From: an uncultured Eggerthellaceae bacterium
GTDB lineage: Bacteria > Actinomycetota > Coriobacteriia > Coriobacteriales > Eggerthellaceae
Direction of reading: 5' to 3'
Length of the DNA: 64,000 nucleotides
Assembly (NCBI GenBank): GCA_947566075.1
Contig: CANOIM010000011.1
Coordinates: 10,036 to 74,035 of the forward strand
Below, in pieces: positions 10,937-19,915 of the stretch. The notes beneath the pieces are model-generated. The model saw nothing but the letters and a program-made list of their open reading frames with translations, was not told where the DNA came from and did no database searches. Position 1 is the stretch's first letter, and every line of letters begins with the position of its first letter. Position numbers and translations under genes: made by a program.

Positions 10937-11628
10937 GCACTCTTTGTGTGATAACGGCGCGGGGAGGTTCTAAGCGCATCCCGCGTAAGAACATCAAATC
11001 GTTCTGCGACAAGCCCATTATCGCTTATTCCATAGAGGCGGCATTGGAGAGCGGCATCTTCGATGAAGTCATGGTTTCAACGGAGGATGAGGAGATCGCT
11101 GCAATAGCCCGTGAATATGGCGCATCAGTACCTTTTTTCAGATCGCAAGACACAAGCGACGACCATGCTGATACTGAAGATGTGCTAATGGAGGTTCTGA
11201 GGGAATTCGTGGCAAGGGGTCGGGCATTTGATACAACCTGCTGCATCTACCCAACAGCTCCTTTCATAACAGCCCAGAAGCTTCGGTCGATGAAAGATCT
11301 CTTAGTGACGGATGAGGATTGTGAATCTGTTATGACAGCTACATCGTTCTCGTTTCCGCCCCAACGAGGACTTGTGCTCGATGAGGGGTTCGGTTCATGG
11401 TGGCAGCCGGATCATGCGGATGCACGGAGCCAGGACCTACCGAAGATCTACCATGATGCCGGCCAGGCCTACTTCTTCAAGGTTGCCACTTTCATGAACA
11501 GTCAGGCGTTGATGGGTCCTCGTACAAGATTGTTCATCGTGCCCGAGACAGAAGTCCAAGATATCGATAACGAAGAGGACTGGATCCTTGCTGAGATCAA
11601 ATATCGATATCTTCATGCACGCTCTTGA
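10933..11628 (+). CDS. pseF: Pseudaminic acid cytidylyltransferase PseF
   Basis: A 231-residue nucleotidyltransferase that activates pseudaminic acid with CTP. The N-terminal ITARGGSKRIPRKNIK motif (residues 8-23) is the signature of the CMP-sialic acid synthetase family; VSTEDEEIAAIA, IYPTAPF and DAGQAYFF follow. The GTG start overlaps the pseC stop. Length and neighbours identify the pseudaminic rather than the neuraminic member. PseF normally acts last, so placing it before pseI is only an operon-order variant. Confidence 0.9.
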   Translation: MSTLCVITARGGSKRIPRKNIKSFCDKPIIAYSIEAALESGIFDEVMVSTEDEEIAAIAREYGASVPFFRSQDTSDDHADTEDVLMEVLREFVARGRAFDTTCCIYPTAPFITAQKLRSMKDLLVTDEDCESVMTATSFSFPPQRGLVLDEGFGSWWQPDHADARSQDLPKIYHDAGQAYFFKVATFMNSQALMGPRTRLFIVPETEVQDIDNEEDWILAEIKYRYLHARS

Positions 11629-11648
11629 GGAGATAGGGGAGACGTTTG

Positions 11649-12698
11649 ATGGATAGGGATCAGGTCAGGCAACGTTTAATGGATGGAGCAAGCGCTCCTT
11701 TTGTGATCGCCGAAGCTGGAATAAACCACAACGGTGACCTTTCCATCGCGAAGCAAATGATCGACCTTGCATCTGAGAGCAGTGTAGATGCTGTCAAGTT
11801 CCAAACGTTCAGTACTGAAGATTTCGTCATGGATAAAGCCATTGAGTATACCTATCGCTCTCAGGGCGAAGAGGTGACGGAATCAATGTATGAGATGTTC
11901 AAGAGAACTGAATTCTCAAAAGAGGAATGGAGAGAGATAAAGAGCTACTGCGACGAGAAAGGCATCGTGTTCTTATCTACGCCTGTGACCCTGGCAGGAG
12001 CGCGATTTCTCCAGTCGCTTGATGTGGGCGCTCTGAAGGTGGGATCGGATGATTTCACTAATGTCCCCCTGATCGAGGAATTCGCGTCGTTGGGATTGCC
12101 TGTACTGCTTTCATGTGGCATGGCAGACGAAGCTGAGATCAGGGCAACCATCAATGCTGCCCTGGCTTGCACACCAGAGGTTTGCCTGATGCTCTGTACT
12201 TCTGAATACCCTACGCCGCCCATGGATGCGAATATCCGCAAGCTCATCACTCTTCGCAGTCTTTTCCCTGAGCTTGCTCTTGGTTTCTCTGATCATACTC
12301 AGGGGCATACGGCAGCTGTCCTTGCTGTTGCTTATGGTGCCCATGTGTTCGAAAAGCATTTCACGATGAGTCATGACCTGCCCGGTCCAGACCATTGGTT
12401 CTCCTCGGAGCCGGATGAGCTGCAGGGCTGGGCGCATGCCATCAGGGAGGCTTACGATATGCTGGGGAGCGCAGAGTTGAATCCCACTGACTCTGAGCGC
12501 GAGATGCGCGTTGCGGCGCGGAGAAGTGTAGTGGCTATGACGGATATCCGAGCTGGAGAAGTGCTTGATAAGATGAATACCGGATTGCGAAGACCAGGTA
12601 ATGGCATCTGCCCGCAACGGTGGCATGAGGTGCTTGGCCGATCGGTTTTGAGGGATATAAAAGCTGGGTCATTGATCGCTTTTGAAGACCTGCAATGA
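11649..12698 (+). CDS. pseI: Pseudaminic acid synthase PseI
   Basis: About 349 residues. The NeuB-type TIM barrel condenses 2,4-diacetamido-2,4,6-trideoxy-L-altrose with phosphoenolpyruvate. The N-terminus has VIAEAGINHNG, then VDAVKFQTF, KVGSDDFTN, CTSEYP and GFSDHTQG; EKHFTMSHDLPGPDHWFS carries the metal-ligand His region. The C-terminal 60 residues are the SAF/antifreeze-like domain (VVAMTDIRAGEVL). I use ATG 11649; a TTG three bases earlier gives one more residue. A GGAGATAGGGGAG run lies upstream. Confidence 0.92.
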   Translation: MDRDQVRQRLMDGASAPFVIAEAGINHNGDLSIAKQMIDLASESSVDAVKFQTFSTEDFVMDKAIEYTYRSQGEEVTESMYEMFKRTEFSKEEWREIKSYCDEKGIVFLSTPVTLAGARFLQSLDVGALKVGSDDFTNVPLIEEFASLGLPVLLSCGMADEAEIRATINAALACTPEVCLMLCTSEYPTPPMDANIRKLITLRSLFPELALGFSDHTQGHTAAVLAVAYGAHVFEKHFTMSHDLPGPDHWFSSEPDELQGWAHAIREAYDMLGSAELNPTDSEREMRVAARRSVVAMTDIRAGEVLDKMNTGLRRPGNGICPQRWHEVLGRSVLRDIKAGSLIAFEDLQ

Positions 12699-12726
12699 TC
12701 GTCTCGTTCAGCCTGAAGGGAATATC

Positions 12727-13857
12727 ATGAGCGCGAAACGTGATCATATCATCATCGGGATGGAGCACTATAATCCTTTGGGTCTGATCAGAAGCTTGGG
12801 GGAAAACGGTATCAGCCCTGTCTACATTGCCATCAAGCATAAGAGCGAAGTGGCCTCGAAGAGCAAATATGTAAGCCGCGTCCATCCGGTGGATGATATC
12901 CATGAGGCCTATGATGTCCTGGTGTCTGAATATGCGTGCTCAAAGGGCGAAAAGCCCTTCGTGTACACAACAGATGATGATATCCAGAGTCTTCTTGATC
13001 TGAATTACGATGCGCTCAAAGATCAATTCATCTTCTTCAATTGTGGCCAAGAGGGTCGTACGACGGAATTCATGGATAAGAAGAAGATACTCGAGGCTGC
13101 CGAAAGCTGCGGGCTGGATGTTCTTCCTACTGTTGTAGTTGACAAAGGTACGGTGCCGGAGGGGCTTGAATATCCCATCATAACGAAGGCCATCTCTCCC
13201 AATGATGGCGGCTGGAAATCCGATGTATTCATCTGCGGATCATCTGAAGAATTAGAAGAGGCTTTTAAGTCTATCGAAAGCGAGCGAGTGCTCCTTCAGC
13301 GTTATGTGGATAAAGATACCGAGATATGCTTTGAAGGATTCTCTATCGACGAAGGGCGCCAAGTTTTCCTTCCCTTCTATACCACTTACAATTACAACAT
13401 AGATGGGTACTACAGTCCTTATATGACCGTTCATGGGATGGATCTCCCTGAAGGATTCTTGAACAGTGTCAGGTCATTGATCGCAAAGATCGGTTTTGAA
13501 GGCATCTTTGAGATCGAGTTCCTTGTTGATAAGGAAGGCAAGCTCTTCTTCAGTGAGATCAACTTCCGGAATTCAACCTGGAGCTATATCTCAACCGTGT
13601 TAGGGATGCCCATTCCTTACCTCTGGTCCGAGGCGATGGTATCCGGCTCTATTCCAAAGGATGCTTACCGGGATATCCCTCAGGGATTCACTGCCATGGT
13701 AGAACCCATAGACCATAGAAAGAGAGTGGTGGAGGGGAATACGGACATCGCTGACTGGCTTGTGGATTTCAGGAATGCGGATTGCTTGTTCTATCTGGAC
13801 GAGGAAGACAGGGAGCCGTTCAGAGAGATGGTTCGCAATTGGGATGCGCTGAGCTGA
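12727..13857 (+). CDS. ATP-grasp ligase inside the pseudaminic-acid operon
   Basis: A 376-residue ATP-grasp protein. A preATP-grasp region (IIIGMEHYNPLGLIRSLGENG) is followed by a YTTDDD segment, the ATP-binding part (YPIITKAISPNDGGWKSD, LLQRYVDKDTEICFEGFSID) and the Mg-binding strand FEIEFLVDKEGKLFFSEINFRNS, with Glu and Asn ligands near residues 277 and 290. The fold activates a carboxylate by phosphorylation and joins it to an amine. It is not in the canonical Pse pathway. Its place between pseI and a deacetylase gene suggests it acylates a freed amino group on the sugar. GAAGGG six bases before ATG 12727 sets the start. Confidence 0.75.
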   Translation: MSAKRDHIIIGMEHYNPLGLIRSLGENGISPVYIAIKHKSEVASKSKYVSRVHPVDDIHEAYDVLVSEYACSKGEKPFVYTTDDDIQSLLDLNYDALKDQFIFFNCGQEGRTTEFMDKKKILEAAESCGLDVLPTVVVDKGTVPEGLEYPIITKAISPNDGGWKSDVFICGSSEELEEAFKSIESERVLLQRYVDKDTEICFEGFSIDEGRQVFLPFYTTYNYNIDGYYSPYMTVHGMDLPEGFLNSVRSLIAKIGFEGIFEIEFLVDKEGKLFFSEINFRNSTWSYISTVLGMPIPYLWSEAMVSGSIPKDAYRDIPQGFTAMVEPIDHRKRVVEGNTDIADWLVDFRNADCLFYLDEEDREPFREMVRNWDALS

Positions 13858-13882
13858 CTGCGCATTTACTAAGGAGATGCAA

Positions 13883-14566
13883 ATGACCAAGAGGGTTCTC
13901 GTTGTTGCAGCCCATCCTGACGATGAGTTGTTGGGAGAAGGGGCTACCATTCGCCGTCTTGTTGACGAGGGGGCAGTGGCTCATGCTCTGATCATGGCCG
14001 AGGGTGCTACTTCTCGGGCTAGGACTCGCGAAGAGGCGGACAACGAAGAGCTCGAGGCTTTGAAGGCAGATGCAAGGGCGGCCGCAGAGGTCATAGGTTT
14101 CGAGGAGATAGCCTTCAGCGGATATCCGGACAATAGGATGGATTCTGTAGACCTTCTGGATGTGGTGAAGACAGTCTCTGGTCATATAGACAGGTTCAAG
14201 CCCGAAGTCATCTTCACTCATCATCACGGGGATCTGAATATCGACCACCGAATCGTTTGCGAAGCTGTTCTGACGGCCACGAGGCCCATGGAAGGATGCT
14301 CTGTCAAGCGCATCTATTCTTTCGAGACTCCTTCATCAAGCGAATGGGAATTCGGCGCTTTGGGGTCTTTCGTGCCGAATGTGTTCTTTGATGTTTCAGC
14401 AACCTTGGAAGCGAAACTGATGGGTATGGCATGTTACAGGGAGGAAAGCCGCTTGAGCCCGCATCCACGGAGCCCTGAGGCTTTGCGGGCGCTTGCTGAA
14501 TATCGCGGCTCCATCGTGGGATGCAAGTATGCAGAGGCATTCCATCTGCTGAGAGAGGTCATCTAG
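13883..14566 (+). CDS. PIG-L/LmbE-type deacetylase
   Basis: A 227-residue zinc-dependent N-deacetylase. The family signature AHPDDE (about residues 9-14) is present, and the second metal site is in the FTHHHGDLNIDHR segment. AAGGAG (13871-13876) lies six bases before ATG 13883, so the ATG at 13877 is too close and was rejected. PIG-L enzymes remove N-acetyl groups from GlcNAc-containing substrates and related amino sugars. Between an ATP-grasp ligase and pseG it probably deacetylates a pathway intermediate or the finished sugar, freeing an amine for a new acyl group; this is inference from context. Confidence 0.8.
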   Translation: MTKRVLVVAAHPDDELLGEGATIRRLVDEGAVAHALIMAEGATSRARTREEADNEELEALKADARAAAEVIGFEEIAFSGYPDNRMDSVDLLDVVKTVSGHIDRFKPEVIFTHHHGDLNIDHRIVCEAVLTATRPMEGCSVKRIYSFETPSSSEWEFGALGSFVPNVFFDVSATLEAKLMGMACYREESRLSPHPRSPEALRALAEYRGSIVGCKYAEAFHLLREVI

Positions 14567-14603
14567 GGCTTCATGGTGTGCTTTGGCGTGCGAAGGCGTC
14601 TCC

Positions 14604-15644
14604 GTGGATAGTGTAGATGTCATCATCCGAGCCGATTGGAACGAGGCTGTTGGGTCGGGCCATGTTATGCGCTGCAATGCCATAGCTCAGGAGGTGGAAC
14701 GGCTCGGTGGGAGCGTGCTCTTCGCTGTCTCAAGCGAAGAGTCCGTAGAGAATCTTGCTTCGATCGGTCGTGCGGGGTTCGTGCTCCCCGCTGATTGCAT
14801 GCACTTGGAAGTAGATGAAGGTTCTGCATTAGGGGACCTTTGTCTTGAGGCTCATGCTAGGTCTGTTCTTGTAGACACCTATGGCATTACGGATGGATTC
14901 TTCCATGGATTGCAGTGCAGCTGCGGACATGATGTGCCTGTCACGTGGATAGATGACCTTTATACCTATGAGCTTGGTGAATGTGCGAAGCCTGTGCGGC
15001 GTGACGTTGATCAGGTGATCGATTATTCGTTTGGAGTGAGCACCTCAGACTATGAGGCTGTGTATGCTAACGAAGAGACGAAGCTCTGCATTGCACCAGC
15101 TTTCGCTCCCGTTCGGCCTCAGTTCTGCTCTGACGAGAGTAGAGGCCATGATGCCATCAAGAGAGTCCTTATCACCACAGGCTCAACCAATGAGGGATCA
15201 TTGCTGGAAAGAGCAGCATTGGTGTGTCTCAAAGCTATCCCCGATGCTCAGGTAGATGTTGTGGTGGGCGCGTTGGCTTCCTTTGATAGACCGAGCAATG
15301 AACGTGTTGTGGTGCATCAAGGCTTGACTGATCTGTCTTTTCTGATGCGAGAAGCCGATCTTTGCATCAGCGCTGCAGGGACTACGCTGTATGAGCTATC
15401 AGCAATAGGGGTGCCTACTGTCGCTATCCCTATGGTGGAGAATCAGATTCCGAATGCTAAGGGGTTCGAAAGGCTCGGGCTTGGCCTTGTGGTCCAAGAG
15501 GATGATGGCCTTCCTCAAGAGCTCTTCACCGCTTTGAAGTGGTATGAAGCTGATTCTCGAAGACGTAGGGAATGTGTCTCTCGCATGCATGATACGGTAG
15601 ACTGTCAGGGATCTCTGAGGATTGCGAAGGTGCTCTATGGGTGA
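14604..15644 (+). CDS. pseG: UDP-2,4-diacetamido-trideoxy-altropyranose hydrolase PseG
   Basis: About 346 residues with a GT-B-like fold that removes UDP before the PseI step. The N-terminus reads IIRADWNEAVGSGHVMRC, the GHxxRC signature of PseG, and VDTYGIT and TWIDDL follow. The C-terminal half has ITTGSTNEGSLL and the UDP-binding ISAAGTTLYELSAIGVPTV. GTG 14604 with GAAGG seven bases upstream is preferred; a TTG at 14583 would add seven residues. The stop overlaps the start of pseH. Confidence 0.9.
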   Translation: MDSVDVIIRADWNEAVGSGHVMRCNAIAQEVERLGGSVLFAVSSEESVENLASIGRAGFVLPADCMHLEVDEGSALGDLCLEAHARSVLVDTYGITDGFFHGLQCSCGHDVPVTWIDDLYTYELGECAKPVRRDVDQVIDYSFGVSTSDYEAVYANEETKLCIAPAFAPVRPQFCSDESRGHDAIKRVLITTGSTNEGSLLERAALVCLKAIPDAQVDVVVGALASFDRPSNERVVVHQGLTDLSFLMREADLCISAAGTTLYELSAIGVPTVAIPMVENQIPNAKGFERLGLGLVVQEDDGLPQELFTALKWYEADSRRRRECVSRMHDTVDCQGSLRIAKVLYG

Positions 15645-16080
15645 TGGTCTTCGTTTGAGGAAAGCTACGATGGATGATGCGGATACCATCCTGGAATGGG
15701 TGAACGACCCTTTGGATAGGGCGAATTCCTTTGATTCGCGGATGATAGACCGTGAGGAGCACCTGGCGTGGATGCAGGATTCACTTGCTGATCCCACTCG
15801 GCTTCTTTACATATTGGAAGATGATGGGGTTCCTGTTGGACACATCAAGCTCTATAAAGAAGGTGATAGGGCTGATGTGGGGTATTGCATTGCTCCTAGC
15901 TGCCGCGGCCGCGGTTATGCTAAGGCCATGCTCAGGCTTCTTGCTGATGTTGTTCGTGACGAGGATGCTGACATCAAGACCATCGTTGCATCCGTCAAGC
16001 CTCAGAATGAAGCATCTATCAAGGCGTTGCTTGGTAATGGATATGTAGAAGCGGTGCGCGTCTACGAACTGGACGTGTAG
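15637..16080 (+). CDS. pseH: GNAT N-acetyltransferase PseH
   Basis: A 147-residue GNAT protein expected to acetylate the 4-amino group of UDP-4-amino-4,6-dideoxy-AltNAc. It has LRLRKATMDDADTILEWVND at the N-terminus, as in PseH and related sugar acetyltransferases, a strand-4 region GYCIAPSCRGRGYAKAML containing the acetyl-CoA loop, and VKPQNEASIKALLGNGY near the end. ATG 15637 with AAGG seven bases upstream overlaps the pseG stop. The flippase GTG start shares a base with its TAG stop. Confidence 0.87.
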   Translation: MGDGLRLRKATMDDADTILEWVNDPLDRANSFDSRMIDREEHLAWMQDSLADPTRLLYILEDDGVPVGHIKLYKEGDRADVGYCIAPSCRGRGYAKAMLRLLADVVRDEDADIKTIVASVKPQNEASIKALLGNGYVEAVRVYELDV

Positions 16081-17522
16081 TGGCAGCTGGATTGAAGACA
16101 TCGCTGTTCTGGTCCTTCATGGAACAAGGTGGGGCAAGCGTTATCGGAATGATCGTGCAGATCGCCCTTGCGCGAATCCTTGCGCCTGAGGCATTTGGCA
16201 TTATGGCTATCCTCCTTGTCTTCACCTCTATCATGGATTCGGTGGCTCAAAGCGGGTTGGGCTCGTCTCTGATCCAGCGGAGCAAGGTGGATGATGATTC
16301 CTATTCAACGGCATTTTGGTTAAGTGGGGGCATAGCGCTGCTCCTGTATATTCTGCTCTTCGTTACAGCTCCTCTCATCTCCTCTTTCTATCAGATGGGT
16401 GACATGACTTCATATCTGCGGATACTCGGGCTTACGGTGTTCTTCAATGCGTTCAACTCCATCCAGCGTTCATATTTGCAGCGCGGTCTAGATTTCAAGA
16501 CGCTATTCAAGGCGAACTTCCTCGGTTTGCTGCTGTCCGGGATCATCGGGGTCGCTTGTGCTCTCCTGGGGTTCGGCATCTGGGCACTTGTAATTCAGTC
16601 CCTTGCTCAAGGTTTTTGTGCATGCATCACGCTGCTTTATTTCGTTCCTTGGAAGCCTAAGGCTGTGTTCAAAAAGGCTGAAGCAAGGGGCCTTTTCCAA
16701 TTCGGGTGGAAGATATGTGCGACGGGTATCGTTAATGTGCTCTATGACGGGCTAGCAGAGCTGGTTATAGGGAAAGCCTGTAATGCAACGCAGTTGGGCT
16801 ACTATAGTCAAGGAAGAAAATATCCGTTACAGGTCATTCGTGTGCTGACGAATGCCATATCGAATGTGATCTTCCCCACGTTCTCTAAGATGAAAGAGGA
16901 TATAGGGAGTCTACGCTCACTGATAAAGGATGTCCTCTCTGTAGGAACGTTCGTGATAGCACCAATATCAATACTCTTTTGCGTTATCGCAGAACCTTTG
17001 ATAATCATCCTTCTTACAGAGAAATGGTTGCCGTCGGTCCCTATTTTTCAACTCATCTTCTTTGCTAATGCGTTCCTGATGTTCCAGATAGTCAATCTTC
17101 GCGTATATACATCGTTGGGCGATAGCGGATTGTATCTCAAGCTCAATGTGGTGAAAGCATTGTTCGGTTGCACACTGATCTGCGGGGCTGCGATCATCAC
17201 CCAAGATATCTACATTGTTGCAGCGGCCACCTCGTTCGCTTGTATCGTTGAGATCATCTTCATAGACATGCATCCTGCTAAGCGCATGCATGGGTATGGA
17301 GCGCTTCAACAGCTAAAGGACCAGATACCCACCTATGGCATCACGTTCTGTTCAGCTGGTCTTGCCTTTGCATGTTCTTTTCTTCCACTAAATTACATAC
17401 TTGTTATGATCATCCAGATCATCGTTTTTGGGCTCTCTTATCTAGGGATGTCTCGGATAGGGAATAGGCATGTATGGAGGCTTTGCATAGAAGCTTTGGG
17501 ATTGAGGAAGCGGAATGCTTAG
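16080..17522 (+). CDS. Polysaccharide flippase, Wzx/WzxC type
   Basis: A 480-residue integral membrane protein with 12-14 hydrophobic segments and the MOP-superfamily start GLKTSLFWSFMEQGGASVIGMIVQ followed by LARILAPEAFGIMAI. The IQRSYLQRGLDFKTLF loop is typical of the WzxC/TuaB group that exports lipid-linked repeat units. As the last gene of the pse operon it probably exports a glycan carrying the pseudaminic-type sugar. Its 3' end overlaps the convergent sialyltransferase-like gene by 4 bases, leaving no room for an intergenic terminator. Confidence 0.87.
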   Translation: MAAGLKTSLFWSFMEQGGASVIGMIVQIALARILAPEAFGIMAILLVFTSIMDSVAQSGLGSSLIQRSKVDDDSYSTAFWLSGGIALLLYILLFVTAPLISSFYQMGDMTSYLRILGLTVFFNAFNSIQRSYLQRGLDFKTLFKANFLGLLLSGIIGVACALLGFGIWALVIQSLAQGFCACITLLYFVPWKPKAVFKKAEARGLFQFGWKICATGIVNVLYDGLAELVIGKACNATQLGYYSQGRKYPLQVIRVLTNAISNVIFPTFSKMKEDIGSLRSLIKDVLSVGTFVIAPISILFCVIAEPLIIILLTEKWLPSVPIFQLIFFANAFLMFQIVNLRVYTSLGDSGLYLKLNVVKALFGCTLICGAAIITQDIYIVAAATSFACIVEIIFIDMHPAKRMHGYGALQQLKDQIPTYGITFCSAGLAFACSFLPLNYILVMIIQIIVFGLSYLGMSRIGNRHVWRLCIEALGLRKRNA

Positions 17523-18646
17523 ACAGAAGACCGTGCGGAGCGTTTAATGAAGTCCACCGCCTCTTCTAACGATGAAGCGTTGCAGATCAATCTAACCGCA
17601 TCATTTCTATAGAGCCGTTCTGCAAGCTTGACTATCTCAGCATATACGGGAATATATGGGCTTGATGGCTCTAAAAGCAGCTGATAGACGAAGAGCAGCG
17701 GAGGTTTCTTCCCTGTTTCCAGGAAGGGAGTGAGCTGAGCTGTTGACCCAGCGCTCACCAAGACCGACTCGGTCACCGCTGCTTGGCAGCACAAGGATTC
17801 CCAAAGGCCCCCCGTACAATCCTCACAGAGGTCAGCATAAATGCTCCGCTCTTGGGTCCTGGGATGTTCGCGAAGCTGGCAAACGAATCCTTGGTCATGG
17901 CAATACTTGATGAGCGCATCGAAGGCTGAGTGGTCTTGGATATGCTCAAGGGGCGTGCGGGGTGAATCCAAGAAGATGATACCTGGCTTCAGAATGGGAG
18001 ATGGCTTGCCATCAAAACAGCGAGTGATCTTTTTGATGGCCTCAGGAGTTGACTCTATCCTTCGAACCGGGAAGGGTGTCTTAAAGGGAAACGCTTCAGG
18101 TTCTCGAAGCAAGAGCAATGATGGGGTAAAGACATTTGGCTTTATGGGCATTAGCTTCGAAAGGGAGCGGGTCATCTTCGCGCGTCTATTTCTTGGGAGG
18201 ATGCCTTCGGGAAGGTCTCCAAGATAAACGGAGGACTGGAACACTTCGCCATCATAGGCACCCGTACCGTCCTCGTAGAGAATGACCTCTAGCTCAGGGT
18301 TGGTTTTTCGAAGGCCTACCGCTAAGCTCATGGTGATGTCGAGGAAGATGGATACTGCAAAATAATCGAACCGTTCATGGGTGATATCTCGTGGATCGAA
18401 ATCGGTCTTTCCGAGGAACGATTTGGCCTGGGCTTTGAAGGACCGCTTTTGGGACCCGAATGGCTTGCAAAAATGCGCTTTCTTGAAGACACTTTCTTCC
18501 ACAAGGCAGTCTGCCTGCTCATGGGCATGGGGGAACTGCTCGCAGACCACGACCTCCGCCTCATCGCCTGCACCTAACTCTGTGAGGGCTATGCGGGTAG
18601 AAAGATAGAGCTGCAAAGGTGTGTCAGCATAGAAGAGCCATCTCAT
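17519..18646 (-). CDS. Sialyltransferase-like glycosyltransferase (GT52/polysialyltransferase type)
   Basis: 375 residues. The N-terminus FYADTPLQLYLSTRIAL matches the start of bacterial GT52 and related sialyltransferases. The three motifs shared by bacterial CMP-sialic acid transferases can be seen: E/D-D-G in ILYEDGTGAYDG (about residues 122-133), HP in QLREHPR (about 262-268), and a Ser-containing VSAGSTAQ near 310. These enzymes transfer nonulosonic acids from CMP donors in the cytoplasm. Next to the pse operon it is the best candidate for the transferase using its product. The ATG overlaps the upstream GT4 stop, with GAGGAG six bases before. Confidence 0.75.
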   Translation of the reverse strand: MRWLFYADTPLQLYLSTRIALTELGAGDEAEVVVCEQFPHAHEQADCLVEESVFKKAHFCKPFGSQKRSFKAQAKSFLGKTDFDPRDITHERFDYFAVSIFLDITMSLAVGLRKTNPELEVILYEDGTGAYDGEVFQSSVYLGDLPEGILPRNRRAKMTRSLSKLMPIKPNVFTPSLLLLREPEAFPFKTPFPVRRIESTPEAIKKITRCFDGKPSPILKPGIIFLDSPRTPLEHIQDHSAFDALIKYCHDQGFVCQLREHPRTQERSIYADLCEDCTGGLWESLCCQAAVTESVLVSAGSTAQLTPFLETGKKPPLLFVYQLLLEPSSPYIPVYAEIVKLAERLYRNDAVRLICNASSLEEAVDFIKRSARSSV

Positions 18647-19809
18647 GTCTGCTCCTCTTCTTCGCTCTTGATCCTTTTGAAGGCTTCGAGGACTCTATCA
18701 GTTGTCATCTGCCAGGTGAAGGATTCCTGTGCACGCTGTTTGATTTGATCAGCCATCGAAGAACGCACCAGGGGTTCATCATAGAGATGTTCTATGGCTT
18801 GAGTGATGGTTGAAGCATCACTGCGGTCAATGACCATTCCGTAGGAATCGTCAGGGATCAATTCGCTCACACCCCCCACTTTCGTGATGATGGGAGCGCA
18901 CCCACAGACCGCCGCCTCTAGGAGGGAGGTGGAGAAGCCTTCAGAGCGGGTGGGGAGGCAGAAGACATCAGATTGCAGTAGCAGTGCGGCAATCTCAGGC
19001 CGTGTTATCCGCCCTAGCGCGTGCACGTTCTCCCCGGCGTTTTCAACGTTGTTGCGCAAAGGACCGTCGCCCGCGAAGAGGAAATGGATATCATTTTCTT
19101 TCGCGAGGAGCTTGGCTGCTCCCAGGAGCTCTGACACGCCTTTCTCTGGCACAAGCCGTCCTGTGAATGCGATCAGAAAGGAGTCTGACGGGAGGTTCAG
19201 TTCAGTCTTGAAATCCTTTGAAGTAGCTGTTTCGACGAATGCCTCGCCATCCAGAGCATTGGTGATGACGCCCTTCGCTGTGATGCCGAAATGGGTGAGC
19301 CACTGAACGCTTGCTTCGGAGATTCCGTAGAAATCCATAGGGCGTTGCTTGATGCGCTGGGTCATGAAGCGCTCGTAGCTATGCAAGACGCTGTCTATCA
19401 ACGGATTCCCTAATGTGAGGTAGGCAGAACCATGGTCGAGCAAGATGGGTTTGATGCCCTTGTGCTCTGCGAAGGCAGCGGCCATGTGGGAGTGAGGGTA
19501 GAACCGCGTGTTGATGAGGATGTGGTCCATTCTCTGTTCCTGTAGCTCCTTCAAGAGCTGCCCGTAGGCCCCATTCTTCTTCGGAATGGGTAGTCGGCCA
19601 TTCATGAGCCCGTGGCAGGGAAGGCGGATTATCTCTACTCCATCTTCCATTTCCTTTACTGGGAGATCATGGGTGTTCGAGGTGACCACGATGACCCTAT
19701 AGCCTTGGTGAGCAAGGGTCTTCGCAAGATTCTCAGAGAATATCTCAACGCCACCTGTGCTTGGCTTATAGAGGGCCGAGAAGATGCCTATGCAGGTTCT
19801 GTCATCCAA
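18643..19809 (-). CDS. Family 4 glycosyltransferase
   Basis: A 388-residue GT-B retaining transferase. The N-terminal acceptor domain starts IGIFSALYKPSTGGVEIFSENLAK; the donor domain has AFTGRLVPEKGVSELL, then LQSDVFCLPTRSEGFSTSLLEAAVCG, with the Glu of the EGF(S)xxxLEA nucleotide-sugar motif. The TTG start is supported by AAAGGA about six bases upstream, and the only nearby ATG is out of frame. It forms a two-gene minus-strand unit with the sialyltransferase-like gene through an ATGA overlap. Donor and acceptor sugars cannot be told. Confidence 0.85.
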   Translation of the reverse strand: MDDRTCIGIFSALYKPSTGGVEIFSENLAKTLAHQGYRVIVVTSNTHDLPVKEMEDGVEIIRLPCHGLMNGRLPIPKKNGAYGQLLKELQEQRMDHILINTRFYPHSHMAAAFAEHKGIKPILLDHGSAYLTLGNPLIDSVLHSYERFMTQRIKQRPMDFYGISEASVQWLTHFGITAKGVITNALDGEAFVETATSKDFKTELNLPSDSFLIAFTGRLVPEKGVSELLGAAKLLAKENDIHFLFAGDGPLRNNVENAGENVHALGRITRPEIAALLLQSDVFCLPTRSEGFSTSLLEAAVCGCAPIITKVGGVSELIPDDSYGMVIDRSDASTITQAIEHLYDEPLVRSSMADQIKQRAQESFTWQMTTDRVLEAFKRIKSEEEEQT

Positions 19810-19915
19810 GATCTTCCTTTGAGGTGTGATGGGCTGAACGAATCACCAGCCTTTGGTTTAGAATTGTAATATATCGTCCAAAGCTATTGCCTTGAAGAAG
19901 AGATGCCCGAATCAC

